64,000 nt of DNA, taken from Massilibacteroides vaginae (GTDB lineage Bacteria > Bacteroidota > Bacteroidia > Bacteroidales > Tannerellaceae). A program made the position numbers and the translations under genes. The stretch covers positions 1,539,001 to 1,603,000 of the forward strand of contig NZ_FXDJ01000009.1 in assembly GCF_900178525.1 (NCBI RefSeq), read 5' to 3'. The notes beneath the pieces were generated by a model. The model was given only the letters and a program-made list of their open reading frames with translations, ran no database searches and was not told the origin of the DNA. Within the stretch, counting starts at the first letter, position 1, and the number at the start of each line of letters is the position of its first letter. Below are positions 18,372-27,647 of this stretch, one piece after another.

Positions 18372-18438
18372 AAAACTGTATACTCTTTTGTATCTTGTGT
18401 GCTTATTTTCAACTATATAAACTGTTAATCTAAATATT

Positions 18439-19794
18439 ATGAAAGAAATGGAGCAATTATCCCGCAGGAATTTTTTTAAAAGTTCAATTGCCGCAAGTGC
18501 TATGGGAGTAGTTGGAGGAATTCCGCTATTTACATCTTGTTCATCACAAGCTAAAAACTCAAACAAGGAATTGCAACTTCCACAGCTGCTCAACCAGGCT
18601 CCTGATGGAAAGATACTTAAAGCCGGTCTAATTGGATGTGGTAGTCGTGGCACAGGTGCTGCCGTTGATTTCCTGAATGCCGGTCCTAATTTGCAAATTG
18701 TTGCATTAGGCGATGTTTTCCAGGATAAAATGGATGCATGCAGGGATATTTTAAAAAAACAAAAGAATGTAGAAGTTCCCGATGAGAATTGCTTTATTGG
18801 CTTTGATAGTTATGAGAAAGTGATCGACTCCGGAGTCGATGTTGTGCTGTTATGCACTCCTCCACATTTTCGTCCGGCTCATGTAGAAGCTGCCGTGAAT
18901 GCGAAGAAGCATATTTTTATGGAAAAACCAATTGCTGTAGATCCGACCGGGGTACGCAATGTGTTGGCTTCAGTGAAAAGAGCGAAGTCACTTAATCTTA
19001 ATGTTGTTAGCGGAACGATTCGCCGTTCTCAAAAAGATTATATGGAAACACGGCGCAGGGTGTTGTCCGGAGAGATTGGAGAGATCGTTGGAGCAAATAT
19101 TATCAGAAACGGAGGTGCGTTATGGTATCGCAGCAGAAAGCCGGAATGGACTGATATGGAATATATGCTAAGAAATTGGGTGAATTTTTGTTGGCTTTCA
19201 GGTGATCATATCGCAGAACAATTTATTCATGAAATAGATGTGATGAATTGGTATCTTGGAGATTATCCGGTGAAGGCAACCGGCTGGGGCGGACGCCAAA
19301 GAAGAGTAACAGGAGATCAATACGACTTTTTCAGTGTTGAATATCTCTATGAAAGCGGAATGAGAACGCATTGTGCGGCAAGGCAGATCAGTGGTTGTTC
19401 GGATGGTAAGGTTGAGCAGATTAATTGTACTCAAGGATATGCTGATGCCGGTGGAAAACTATATGACCTAAAAGGAAATGTAATCTGGGAATACCCAATG
19501 CCGGCAGAAGGCGATACGAATTCGGAATGGCATGTGACTAATCCTTTTGTACAAGAACACATTAATTTTGTTACAGCCATAAGGACAGGAAATACGATTA
19601 ATGACGGTGAAGATCAGGCCAATTCAACACTTGTAGCTATCATGGGTCGAATTGCTGCCTATACAGGTAAAGATGTGACACGTGATGAAGTGCTAAATGC
19701 CGATCTGTACTTGGGTCCTAAAACCTATATAATGGGTCCGGTTGAGGATATCCCCGAAATAATCCCTTTAGCCGGAGTTCAGCATAAAGAGTAA
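18439..19794 (+). CDS. exported Gfo/Idh/MocA-family oxidoreductase
   Basis: The 451-residue protein has a Tat signal with SRRNFFKSS and a Cys after the hydrophobic stretch (PLFTSC), so it may be a Tat-exported lipoprotein. The Rossmann domain begins with GLIGCGSRGTGAA and contains the family motif HIFMEKPIAVDPTG. This family oxidises or epimerises sugars with a tightly bound NAD(P). Exported members are common in Bacteroidetes and some act as glycosidases with internal cofactor recycling. It faces the lactonase gene (26 nt apart, convergent). Confidence 0.85.
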   Translation: MKEMEQLSRRNFFKSSIAASAMGVVGGIPLFTSCSSQAKNSNKELQLPQLLNQAPDGKILKAGLIGCGSRGTGAAVDFLNAGPNLQIVALGDVFQDKMDACRDILKKQKNVEVPDENCFIGFDSYEKVIDSGVDVVLLCTPPHFRPAHVEAAVNAKKHIFMEKPIAVDPTGVRNVLASVKRAKSLNLNVVSGTIRRSQKDYMETRRRVLSGEIGEIVGANIIRNGGALWYRSRKPEWTDMEYMLRNWVNFCWLSGDHIAEQFIHEIDVMNWYLGDYPVKATGWGGRQRRVTGDQYDFFSVEYLYESGMRTHCAARQISGCSDGKVEQINCTQGYADAGGKLYDLKGNVIWEYPMPAEGDTNSEWHVTNPFVQEHINFVTAIRTGNTINDGEDQANSTLVAIMGRIAAYTGKDVTRDEVLNADLYLGPKTYIMGPVEDIPEIIPLAGVQHKE

Positions 19795-19819
19795 GTCCGG
19801 GAATACCCTGAAATAATAT

Positions 19820-20854
19820 TTACTTGGATGTAATGAACTTCAGACAAACAGGTTTCTCAATTGTTGTAATATCCTGCTTTGTGTCTGTCAGCAAGCCTGT
19901 ATTTGAATCGATATGGAATACCTGTATCAAATTGCTTTGTTGATTCGCAACCAAAAGAAATTTGCCATTGGGTGTGATAATAAAACTACGAGGATGAATA
20001 CCGGTTTGCTGATACCCGACAGACGAAAGTTCGCCTGTTTGTTCATTGATCTTAAAAATCGCAAGACCATCATTTTTCAGACGATTGGAAGCGTATAGAA
20101 ACTTGCCGTCAGGAGTAATATGGATATCAGCACTACCTTTGGTTCCTTCATGTTCAACTGTGTCGGAAGCAATGTGTTGAAAATTTGTAAGTTGACCGGC
20201 TGTATAAACAAAGCCGGAAACCGTACCGTCCAGCTCGTTGATGCAATAGAAAAACTTTCCATTCGGATGGAACACCATGTGACGCGGTCCGGCTCCTTTC
20301 GGAACGGCAAAGAATTCCGGCTCTCCTTTGGTTAGAACTTTACCGGAAGGGTCAGCCATAACATCAAATTTGTATATCCTATCCTTACCTAAGTCGGTTG
20401 CAAAAATATAACGTTTATCAGGTGAGGTGATAGCCATGTGAAGGTGAGATTCCGGAAAGAAGTTCAGTAATTGTGATACCGGCTTTAAAGACCCGTCGTT
20501 GTCTATAGGAAACACACTGACGCTTCCTCCTGTATAATTCGCGGTCATAGCAAAATTGCGTTCCGTATCCGTCAGAATATAACAAGGTCCCGGACTTTGG
20601 GTCTGTTGCTTATTGATCTTCGTCAGCTCTCCTTTCTCTTTATTAAACTCAAAAGCCGCTGCCGAAGAAGTTTCACCACTTTCACTTACCGCGTAAACAA
20701 ACTTCTCATCTGAAGATATCGCCAGATAAGAAGGATTTGCCAATCCGGGTGTACTGCTTACAAATTCCGTGTTTCCTGTTTCCGTATTCAAATCATAAAC
20801 GAAAATACCCGCCTTATCCTCCGGGCTATATGTTCCTATCAATAAATAAATCAT
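19820..20854 (-). CDS. beta-propeller lactonase family protein (Pgl-like)
   Basis: The protein is a seven-bladed propeller of the 6-phosphogluconolactonase (YkgB/Pgl) type. It starts YLLIGTYSPEDKAGIFVYDL and carries repeated blade motifs such as PSYLAISSDEKFVYAVSE, GPRHMVFHPNGKFFYC and HPRSFIITPNGKFLLVAN with the conserved Arg/His of the active site. No signal peptide is seen, so it is cytoplasmic. The ATG at 20854 gives 344 residues; one five codons upstream at 20869 is possible. It may open a sugar lactone made in the neighbouring pathway, but it could equally serve central metabolism. Confidence 0.85.
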   Translation of the reverse strand: MIYLLIGTYSPEDKAGIFVYDLNTETGNTEFVSSTPGLANPSYLAISSDEKFVYAVSESGETSSAAAFEFNKEKGELTKINKQQTQSPGPCYILTDTERNFAMTANYTGGSVSVFPIDNDGSLKPVSQLLNFFPESHLHMAITSPDKRYIFATDLGKDRIYKFDVMADPSGKVLTKGEPEFFAVPKGAGPRHMVFHPNGKFFYCINELDGTVSGFVYTAGQLTNFQHIASDTVEHEGTKGSADIHITPDGKFLYASNRLKNDGLAIFKINEQTGELSSVGYQQTGIHPRSFIITPNGKFLLVANQQSNLIQVFHIDSNTGLLTDTKQDITTIEKPVCLKFITSK

Positions 20855-20990
20855 GATCGCTTCTTTCATATCGTGTTGTTTTATGTTTTATTTTCCTGTG
20901 AAAATAAGCATAAAGTCTTTACCGAATATTTTTGTATGATTAAAAATAGAGTTAAAAGTGTCTTTCCCTTAAATAATTTCAAGTTAGATA

Positions 20991-21069
20991 AACAGATGAT
21001 AAATCTGTTATTATTTTTCGACAGTTTCTTTTGTCTTTTGAGGTGTTTCAAATGGCAAAAGAAACTGTC
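20991..21069. repeat. nested inverted repeats downstream of the PUL
   Basis: GACAGTTTCTTTTG (21020-21033) pairs perfectly with CAAAAGAAACTGTC (21056-21069). The loop contains a further TTTGA/TCAAA pair. A second hairpin, AACAGAT-gataa-ATCTGTT, lies at 20991-21009. They follow the last PUL gene by 45 nt. The minus strand has A-rich, not T-rich, sequence after the stem, so it is not a textbook terminator. Confidence 0.6.
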
Positions 21070-21113
21070 AAATTTATTAATGATAAATGATGATCAGAGT
21101 TTAATTCCTTTAT

Positions 21114-21857
21114 TTAGAAATATCCTCCTTTTTCTTTTATTTCTTGTATGCTTTGTCCTTCATGAACCCAACTGAAGATTTTTTTTTCGTTTTCTCTTAT
21201 TTCTTCTGCCCGGATAAGGACATCATACGCCACATCACGTGGAACCACTAAAACACCGTCTATATCACCTATAATAATATCGCCCGGGCGTACAAGTGCT
21301 TCTCCGATAAGTATTGGTACTTGATAGTGTGTTATCAGACAGCGCCCAAGGCTGCCATTGGATATACGATATTTGTAAAATAAAGGAAAGTCTGCTGAAA
21401 TAATCTGATGTGTATCCCGTATACCTCCGTCTATACAGGCAGCTCTTACTTTCTTACCTTTAGCAGTAGCGGTCATTACACCACCCCATAATGTAGCTTT
21501 TTCGTCCTTGTTCGTATCCCAGATCACAAAGGAATCTTCCCCCATCTCATCAAGCATCTGTGATCTGAAATCCATTTCTCCGGTGATTAATACATTCGGG
21601 CTACTCTTAACTGTAAAAGCAAATCCAGCTACTGTATCGTATTCTCTCAAAGGAAGTATATGGCCGGGAAATGCTTGATTCAAGAAACAAAATTCTCTTA
21701 ATACATCGTTTACTGCTCCAGTATATAGTTGTTCGAAACGACTTAGTAACTCTTTGTCTGGAATTGGAAATTTTGCTTTTGAAATATACTCCCTGGTTTC
21801 AATTAGTTTCTCCAGATTCATCATCCCGATTTCTTTTTTGAATTGATCTACACTCAT
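21114..21857 (-). CDS. RraA-family protein (4-hydroxy-2-oxo acid aldolase-like)
   Basis: The 247-residue protein carries the RraA/HMG-aldolase motifs: CIDGGIRDTHQI with the catalytic Arg and metal-binding Asp, and GDIDGVLVVPRD. Family enzymes cleave 4-hydroxy-2-oxo acids to pyruvate with a divalent metal; others bind RNase E. Gram-negative RraA proper is about 160 residues and this is longer, closer to the aldolase group. It is the last gene of the PUL, 11 nt after the SDR gene, consistent with cleavage of a deoxy-keto sugar acid. Confidence 0.82.
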   Translation of the reverse strand: MSVDQFKKEIGMMNLEKLIETREYISKAKFPIPDKELLSRFEQLYTGAVNDVLREFCFLNQAFPGHILPLREYDTVAGFAFTVKSSPNVLITGEMDFRSQMLDEMGEDSFVIWDTNKDEKATLWGGVMTATAKGKKVRAACIDGGIRDTHQIISADFPLFYKYRISNGSLGRCLITHYQVPILIGEALVRPGDIIIGDIDGVLVVPRDVAYDVLIRAEEIRENEKKIFSWVHEGQSIQEIKEKGGYF

Positions 21858-21868
21858 GATTTTTATTA

Positions 21869-22642
21869 TTAGTTAAACAAACTCATTCCTCCGTCAACGT
21901 AAAAATCTCCACCTGTAATGTATCTTCCTGCGTCAGAACTTAGAAGCAATGACAATGCTGCACAATCTATAGGATGTCCGGCATGTCCTAGTGGTATTTT
22001 TTGTAATACAGTTTTTCTGTATTCAGGATTTGCTAACGCAGTTTCGTTGCGTGCAGTAGAAATAACTCCCGGAGCCAGATTGTTGACATTTATTCCAAAA
22101 GGAGCTAGTTGTACAGCTAAATTTTTTACAAGGTTGACAAGTCCGGATTTGGATGCGGCATAGATACACATATCTTTGTGAGGACTAGTCTGTTGTACTG
22201 ATCCAATATTTAATATCCTTCCCCATTTCTGTTCTTTCATGTAGGGGACTACTCCTTGAATGAGGTTGAGGGTGGAGCGCAAATTTACGTTTATCTGTGC
22301 TGCAAACTCATCACTTGTTACTTCATTCCAGGGTTTACGGAATTGTACAGATGCATTGGCGATAAGTATATCTACTTTGCAGTTATTCGCTGAAATAAAT
22401 TCATTGAACTTCTCTGTGATATTGTCTTCTATCAGGTCAAGCGGCCATAGCCAACATTGCACACCATATGCCCTGACTAAACGAGCTGTTTCTTCTGCAA
22501 GTACAGCGTTGCTTCTGTAGTTTATAATAATATTTGCTCCGTATTCGGCTAAAGCTAGGGCAATAGCTCTTCCGATGCCCTGCCCTCCTCCTGTGACTAA
22601 AGCCGTTTTTGAAGATAAGTCGAATAAATTCTTTATACTCAT
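21869..22642 (-). CDS. short-chain dehydrogenase/reductase (SDR)
   Basis: The 257-residue classical SDR has the cofactor motif TGGGQGIGRA, the NAN(A/S) block (LIANASVQ), Ser in ILNIGSVQQTS, the YAASKSGL catalytic Tyr-Lys, and a C-terminal YVDGGMS. It resembles gluconate or keto-deoxy-sugar-acid dehydrogenases, but substrate cannot be fixed from motifs. It sits between the IclR regulator and the RraA-like aldolase in the sugar-acid part of the PUL. Confidence 0.88.
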   Translation of the reverse strand: MSIKNLFDLSSKTALVTGGGQGIGRAIALALAEYGANIIINYRSNAVLAEETARLVRAYGVQCWLWPLDLIEDNITEKFNEFISANNCKVDILIANASVQFRKPWNEVTSDEFAAQINVNLRSTLNLIQGVVPYMKEQKWGRILNIGSVQQTSPHKDMCIYAASKSGLVNLVKNLAVQLAPFGINVNNLAPGVISTARNETALANPEYRKTVLQKIPLGHAGHPIDCAALSLLLSSDAGRYITGGDFYVDGGMSLFN

Positions 22643-22664
22643 ATTTTTTTCTGTTTATTTATTG

Positions 22665-23417
22665 TTATGATCCGGCGTTATTCAACTGTTCTGATAAAGA
22701 ATGTGCCGAATCGATCAGCTTTTGGACCACCATTCTTTTTAAATCTCCCACAAACCTGAAGTCAGGAAGATATATTCCTAAGCTGCCTATTACTTGGTTG
22801 TCATAAAATATAGGGACTGAAATACCGACAATGTGCGATAAGGCTGTCTGATAAGCAATCCCTTCGTTTTTAATTTTCTCTAGTTCTGAAAAAAAAGATT
22901 CTCGTGTCGAAGCTTCTTTCCATATGATAGGAGAAGGAATGCCGAATTTATTTACAATCATCTCCTGATCATTTCTGTTTAGATAGGCTAAGAGTAATCT
23001 TCCGGTAGAGGTATCGTAAGCATTCTTCTCTTTATTTGATCTGACTTGAAGCTCGTGATCCGTATATTCCGTATGTAAAATGATACGTTTATGACTATGC
23101 TTGTTGTATATCGCGATGATCACGGTCTCATTGAGTAATTCACAGAGCTCTTTCATTATCGGTTTAGCTAATTTAGTCAGACTTGTTCGCGAAGAGAAAT
23201 TGCCTGTCAAATAATAAGCCATACTACCCAGACGATACCCTTTCTTATAACCCATCTGCTCGATGTAGTTTCGTGCTACTAATGTTTTCAAGATATTGGC
23301 GCATGTAGCGTGGTTTAACTTTGTTGCATCAGCTATTTCTGTTAGTGAATGGACTTGTTCCGGATGTTTTGAGCAATATTCCAAAATATCAAAAGCTCTG
23401 TGTATTACTTGTATCAT
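22665..23417 (-). CDS. IclR-family transcriptional regulator
   Basis: The 250-residue protein has an N-terminal winged helix-turn-helix (SLTEIADATKLNHATCANIL, residues about 22-45) and the IclR ligand domain (residues about 75-245), with YDTSTGRLLLAYL and GIAYQTALSHIVGISVPIF typical of the effector pocket. IclR regulators sense small organic acids such as keto-deoxy sugar acids (KdgR type). Embedded in the PUL between the dehydratase and SDR genes, it likely controls this catabolic unit. Confidence 0.9.
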   Translation of the reverse strand: MIQVIHRAFDILEYCSKHPEQVHSLTEIADATKLNHATCANILKTLVARNYIEQMGYKKGYRLGSMAYYLTGNFSSRTSLTKLAKPIMKELCELLNETVIIAIYNKHSHKRIILHTEYTDHELQVRSNKEKNAYDTSTGRLLLAYLNRNDQEMIVNKFGIPSPIIWKEASTRESFFSELEKIKNEGIAYQTALSHIVGISVPIFYDNQVIGSLGIYLPDFRFVGDLKRMVVQKLIDSAHSLSEQLNNAGS

Positions 23418-23472
23418 AATTATGGATGTAAGAATTGTTCTTTAAAAGTAATAAGAATATTTATTTTGAAAA

Positions 23473-24663
23473 TCATATTCCTCCTACTATTGGATACCAG
23501 TCTTCATTATACGGGTCTTGATGGAACTTGGCATAATAATCACCTTTCTCTTCGTAATAACGCTCGTATTTAGCCATTTTATCTTCATCAAGTTCGACTC
23601 CTAATCCTGGACCTTCAGGAACTTTAATTCCGCCGTTTTCATATTTCAGTTTCCCACCTACAATTATATCGTCTTCCAGATAATGATAATGGGCATCTCC
23701 AGGCATAGTCATTGCCGGGATTGTAGATGCTGTATGCAACATGGCTGCCAGTTCAACTCCAAATTCAGCTCCTGAGTGCATCGCTACACCAAGATTGAAT
23801 GTGCGACATACTGCAGTTAGATCTTTCACTCCCTTCGGACCTTCCCAATAATGCAGGTCCGTGAGAATAATGTCAATCGCATCCTGACGGATAGATGGTC
23901 CTAGATCATCAAATTTATTCGGATACATATTAGTTGCTAAAGGAATTCTGATTTGTTGACGTACAGCTCTCATGCCTTCTATTCCCCATGAGGGATCTTC
24001 GAAATATTGAAGTTCGAGTTCTTCCATTCTCTGTCCGGCTTTTACAGCGGTAGCAACGCTCCATACGCCGTTGGGATCAATACGCAATCCAAAGTCATCC
24101 CCAAGGCGTTCTCTGCATAATTGTAATACACGTATCTCTTCCATCGGATCCATAACACCCGCTTTCAGTTTCATCGCCTGAACTCCTAAAGTATCGTTTA
24201 GTTCTACACAAAGATCAGCCATGTCTTCTGCGCATTTATCATGTCCCCCACCGGGGCGATCATATCTCCAAAACAGATAGGCTATCATAGGAATAGAGTC
24301 ACGCAATTTACCGCCCAACAATTGATGCATCGGTACGTTACAAGCCTTACCCTGTATATCCAGACACGCGATTTCAATTGCTCCATAAAGGCGTGAGTTT
24401 GATAGATAATAAATACTCCTTAATACTTTCAACTTAATAGCTTCCAGATCGAACGGATTCATGCCGATAAGTCGTGGTTTCAACTTCAATAACGCACCAC
24501 GTTGATCTCCTCCACCAACTTCACCAAGTCCTACAATCCCTTCATCAGTGATCAGCTCCAGAATCGTCCTCATCAAATAACCCGGATGTACTCCCGTGTT
24601 ATGCCGTAACATACAATTCATAGGAATTGCTACAGTACGGACTTTCATGTCAATAATTTTCAT
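23473..24663 (-). CDS. enolase-superfamily sugar-acid dehydratase (mandelate racemase/muconate lactonizing family)
   Basis: The 396-residue protein has the enolase-superfamily fold. The KxK base motif is in MKLKAG, the first metal ligands in LRIDPNGVW and YFEDPS, and a catalytic His in GVAMHSGAEFG, an arrangement like glucarate dehydratase. Such enzymes dehydrate aldonic or aldaric acids to 2-keto-3-deoxy acids. It lies 6 nt after a GH10 gene. The co-encoded hexuronate-type MFS carrier, IclR regulator, SDR and aldolase support a sugar-acid role; the exact acid is unknown. Confidence 0.85.
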   Translation of the reverse strand: MKIIDMKVRTVAIPMNCMLRHNTGVHPGYLMRTILELITDEGIVGLGEVGGGDQRGALLKLKPRLIGMNPFDLEAIKLKVLRSIYYLSNSRLYGAIEIACLDIQGKACNVPMHQLLGGKLRDSIPMIAYLFWRYDRPGGGHDKCAEDMADLCVELNDTLGVQAMKLKAGVMDPMEEIRVLQLCRERLGDDFGLRIDPNGVWSVATAVKAGQRMEELELQYFEDPSWGIEGMRAVRQQIRIPLATNMYPNKFDDLGPSIRQDAIDIILTDLHYWEGPKGVKDLTAVCRTFNLGVAMHSGAEFGVELAAMLHTASTIPAMTMPGDAHYHYLEDDIIVGGKLKYENGGIKVPEGPGLGVELDEDKMAKYERYYEEKGDYYAKFHQDPYNEDWYPIVGGI

Positions 24664-24669
24664 TTTTTC

Positions 24670-26220
24670 TTATTTTAAATAATACTCTTTAATCTGTGTG
24701 TTTCCTGTCTTATCCTTCCATGTTATACGATAGTTACCCTTAAATCCACGGAATTGAATCTCACCATCCTTATTTGGTTTAGTAGTGAGGGTTGTTTTCC
24801 ACTCGTTGTTGATCAGATTATTAAGGGCATAATAAGCTGGTTTTGCAACCATTTCCCGAGTGAATATACCAGAGATAGAAGGTTCGCCAGGGGCTCCACA
24901 ATCATCTACAACATTCCACCAGGTGATACCCATCATATATTCTAAACTGAACCATAGACGGTATAGATTCTGTGTTATAATAGCTTGAATTTGTCTTCCT
25001 TTTTCATCGTTTCCCGGTGCTGTGATTGTTATCTCACTTAAATGAATAGGAAGTTTCGCTTCACTCAAACGTTTATCCCATCCCCAGATATGGTCAGGAG
25101 TTTGTATCTCTTTCCCTGCGGCAATGTCAAGGCATTGCTGTGGATTGAATAGGTGCATTTGTGAACCCATAATATCGACCTTGCAATTTCTATCTAGTAA
25201 GTCTTTTGTTTGATCGGTATAACTTTGACTCAGATTGTAGTCATTAATGTTTAAAAGAACATTTTCAGGAAAAGCCTTGGTTGCTACCTTAAAGGCTTCA
25301 TAAGTATAGTCGCCTGGCATAATTCCATAGATGCTCTTTGCAATTGTACTTCCGGGTATCAATAAACCTCTCTGATGATCTGTCGCACTTTCGTTAACAA
25401 CATCCCAGCTATGAATGCGATCTCCGTAATAGTTTGCTATATCAACGATCCGTTTTTCAAACCGGGATTTCAGTGTCGTTGTGAAATAGGGGAACATCTC
25501 TTCTAATTGAACGGCAGTCATCTGATTATATTCTTCTGAATATTTCTCGCTATCTAAATAGTTTTCTACATTTCCGTATTCAAGAATCAACTTATTCATC
25601 TTAGCTTTTTCTTCATCAGTCATTAAGTTTTGTATCAACCAGTTTGGATTGTGCCATTTTCTGTTACCCCAGATCAACGGATGTCCATGCATACGAATAT
25701 TTTTACTTTCGCAAAATTCCACAACAGGATCCGTTGCCGGACGACGCCAATGCGGCTCTTTTTTAGGTTCCGCTACATTATTCCAATATGCTTCCGTATC
25801 CCAATATTCTTCTTTAAAGCGTGGACGATTGGTCTGCATTTCAAATACCCTCCAATAGAAAGCTATAGTTGCAGAATTAAATAGAGTGCCATATAGCTCT
25901 TTATACTTTTCGTTATATTCCGTTTTGCCTAACTGATTGAAGTTGAAAATATGTGCGCCGAAGATAAATTCATGTGAAATCTGTTCGATCTTAACTTCTG
26001 AGTCAGTAGCAAAATCGGTTAATGAAATTTTTCCATCTGCTTTCCTGTTTTTCTCAATATCCTTATCAATCTGTGCCTGTACCTGAGGATTCCAAATCTT
26101 CCAGTAGGCACTACTCATCGTTTTGTCTTTGTCTTCTTTCTCGCTTTTGGGGAATGAATGTTGTGCTTGCAATGCCCCAGAAAACAACAACGCGATTAGT
26201 ATACTTAGTGTGTTTCTCAT
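24670..26220 (-). CDS. GH10 endo-beta-xylanase-like glycoside hydrolase
   Basis: The 516-residue protein has a signal peptide (LSILIALLFSGALQAQ) and a GH10 TIM barrel. Visible landmarks are MHGHPLIWGN, acid/base Glu in SWDVVNES, GSQMHLF and the nucleophile Glu in IHLSEITITAPG, ending in GITWWNVVDDCG. Relative to its neighbour it carries an insertion of about 50 residues before FEKRIVDIANYYGDR. The C-terminal 60 residues (TTKPNKDGEIQFRGFKGNYR) form a small beta domain. It starts 4 nt after the second GH10 gene. Xylan is the usual GH10 substrate, but the divergent barrel leaves other substrates open. Confidence 0.88.
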   Translation of the reverse strand: MRNTLSILIALLFSGALQAQHSFPKSEKEDKDKTMSSAYWKIWNPQVQAQIDKDIEKNRKADGKISLTDFATDSEVKIEQISHEFIFGAHIFNFNQLGKTEYNEKYKELYGTLFNSATIAFYWRVFEMQTNRPRFKEEYWDTEAYWNNVAEPKKEPHWRRPATDPVVEFCESKNIRMHGHPLIWGNRKWHNPNWLIQNLMTDEEKAKMNKLILEYGNVENYLDSEKYSEEYNQMTAVQLEEMFPYFTTTLKSRFEKRIVDIANYYGDRIHSWDVVNESATDHQRGLLIPGSTIAKSIYGIMPGDYTYEAFKVATKAFPENVLLNINDYNLSQSYTDQTKDLLDRNCKVDIMGSQMHLFNPQQCLDIAAGKEIQTPDHIWGWDKRLSEAKLPIHLSEITITAPGNDEKGRQIQAIITQNLYRLWFSLEYMMGITWWNVVDDCGAPGEPSISGIFTREMVAKPAYYALNNLINNEWKTTLTTKPNKDGEIQFRGFKGNYRITWKDKTGNTQIKEYYLK

Positions 26221-26224
26221 GATG

Positions 26225-27628
26225 TTAATTGTTTAAATAGTATTCTTTTGTTTGTGTTTTTCCTTCTTTATCCTTCCATGTAATTCGATAATTACCCTTG
26301 AAACCACGGAACTTTATCTTACCTGTTTTATCACTTTTAACCGTAATGTTTGTTTTCCATTCATTATTAACGAGATTGTTTAATGCATAGAATGACGGTT
26401 TAGGTTGCATTTGTCTGTTAAATAAGCCAGATGTTGTAGGTTCACCTTCTGCTCCACAATCATCAACTACATTCCACCAAGTGATCCGGAATATACTTGG
26501 CCATGAAAACCAGAGACGATATATGTTTTGCGCCATTATTGCCTGAATCTTTTCAGCCTTTTCGTCTTTACCCGGAGCAGGTATGGTTATTTCACTTAAA
26601 TGGATAGGGCGTTTAAATTTATCAAGTTTTTCTAAATAACTAATCACACTTTTGGGTTGCCATGAGGTGCCATTTGCAATTACATTTTCTCCTTCAGCTA
26701 TACGTAGACATTCTTCATTTGAAAAAATATGCATCTGTAAACCGATTACATCTATCTTGGCTCCTCTGTCGATTAAATCTTTGATGAATGGCGGATAGAC
26801 TTCTCTCCATGAGTCATTTATGTTGAATGTAACTGTAGAAGGGAATTTTTTTTCAGCGGTTTTGAACGATTTGTAAGTGTAATCTTCCGGAATTACTCCA
26901 TAGCGAGGTTTACCAAGTGTTGGATCTACGCTTTCATTAACAATATCCCAACTAGGAATTCGATCTTTATAATAGGTTGTTATTTCGTTAATTCTTTTTT
27001 CGAATAAGCATTCCATCTCATCAACTTTGTCTGGATCTTTGGATACCCACTCAGGATGATTCCATTTTGTGTTTCCCCAAATTAGAGGGTGTCCATGCAT
27101 TTCTATTCCTTTTGCTTCACAGAATTCAATGATTTTCTCTGGTGCTGGTCGTCTCCAGTGGAATTCTTTCCATGGCTCAGTTAACTGATTCCAGTAAGAC
27201 GGCGCATCGATGTCTTTTGTTTTATAGCGTGGCTTGCCAGCCTCAGGTTCAAATGTTTTCCAATAAAAGGCGATTGTTGCTGAATTAAACAATGTCCCGT
27301 ATAGGTCTTTATATTTCTTATTTAAATCATCTGCGCCCAATTGATCGAAGTTGAAAATATGTGATCCAAATAAAAAGTCATGCGATGTTTGTTCAATTTT
27401 GACATTTGCACCGGGTGAAAGATCTTTCAACAGAATTTCTCCATCGGCTTTTCTATGTTTTTCAATATTCTCATCGATCTGTAATTGTAGTTGGGGATTC
27501 CATAATTCCCAATAAGTACTCCCCATAATTTGGTCTTTGTCTTCTTTTGCGCTTTTGGGAAAGGTTTGTTGTGCTTCTGCAGCTACACAGAAAAGAACGC
27601 TAAAGAAGATAATTGTAAAAGTCTTCAT
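26225..27628 (-). CDS. GH10 endo-beta-xylanase-like glycoside hydrolase (paralog)
   Basis: The 467-residue protein is a clear tandem paralog of the next gene. It shares FPKSAKEDKDQ near the mature N-terminus, MHGHPLIWGNTKW, acid/base Glu in SWDIVNES, nucleophile Glu in IHLSEITIPAPG and the C-terminal FRGFKGNYRITWKDK domain. A signal peptide is present (FSVLFCVAAEAQ). It lies 19 nt after the MFS gene. The pair may split work between polymer and oligomer or between decorated and plain chains (inference). Confidence 0.88.
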   Translation of the reverse strand: MKTFTIIFFSVLFCVAAEAQQTFPKSAKEDKDQIMGSTYWELWNPQLQLQIDENIEKHRKADGEILLKDLSPGANVKIEQTSHDFLFGSHIFNFDQLGADDLNKKYKDLYGTLFNSATIAFYWKTFEPEAGKPRYKTKDIDAPSYWNQLTEPWKEFHWRRPAPEKIIEFCEAKGIEMHGHPLIWGNTKWNHPEWVSKDPDKVDEMECLFEKRINEITTYYKDRIPSWDIVNESVDPTLGKPRYGVIPEDYTYKSFKTAEKKFPSTVTFNINDSWREVYPPFIKDLIDRGAKIDVIGLQMHIFSNEECLRIAEGENVIANGTSWQPKSVISYLEKLDKFKRPIHLSEITIPAPGKDEKAEKIQAIMAQNIYRLWFSWPSIFRITWWNVVDDCGAEGEPTTSGLFNRQMQPKPSFYALNNLVNNEWKTNITVKSDKTGKIKFRGFKGNYRITWKDKEGKTQTKEYYLNN

Positions 27629-27647
27629 GATAGTGATATTTGTGTAT

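Noticed and set aside
20873-21175. A 100-residue plus-strand frame (MLFYVLFSCENKHK) downstream of the PUL
   Set aside because: It runs through the nested inverted repeats into the RraA gene antisense and has no homology cues; its hydrophobic end reflects T-rich DNA.
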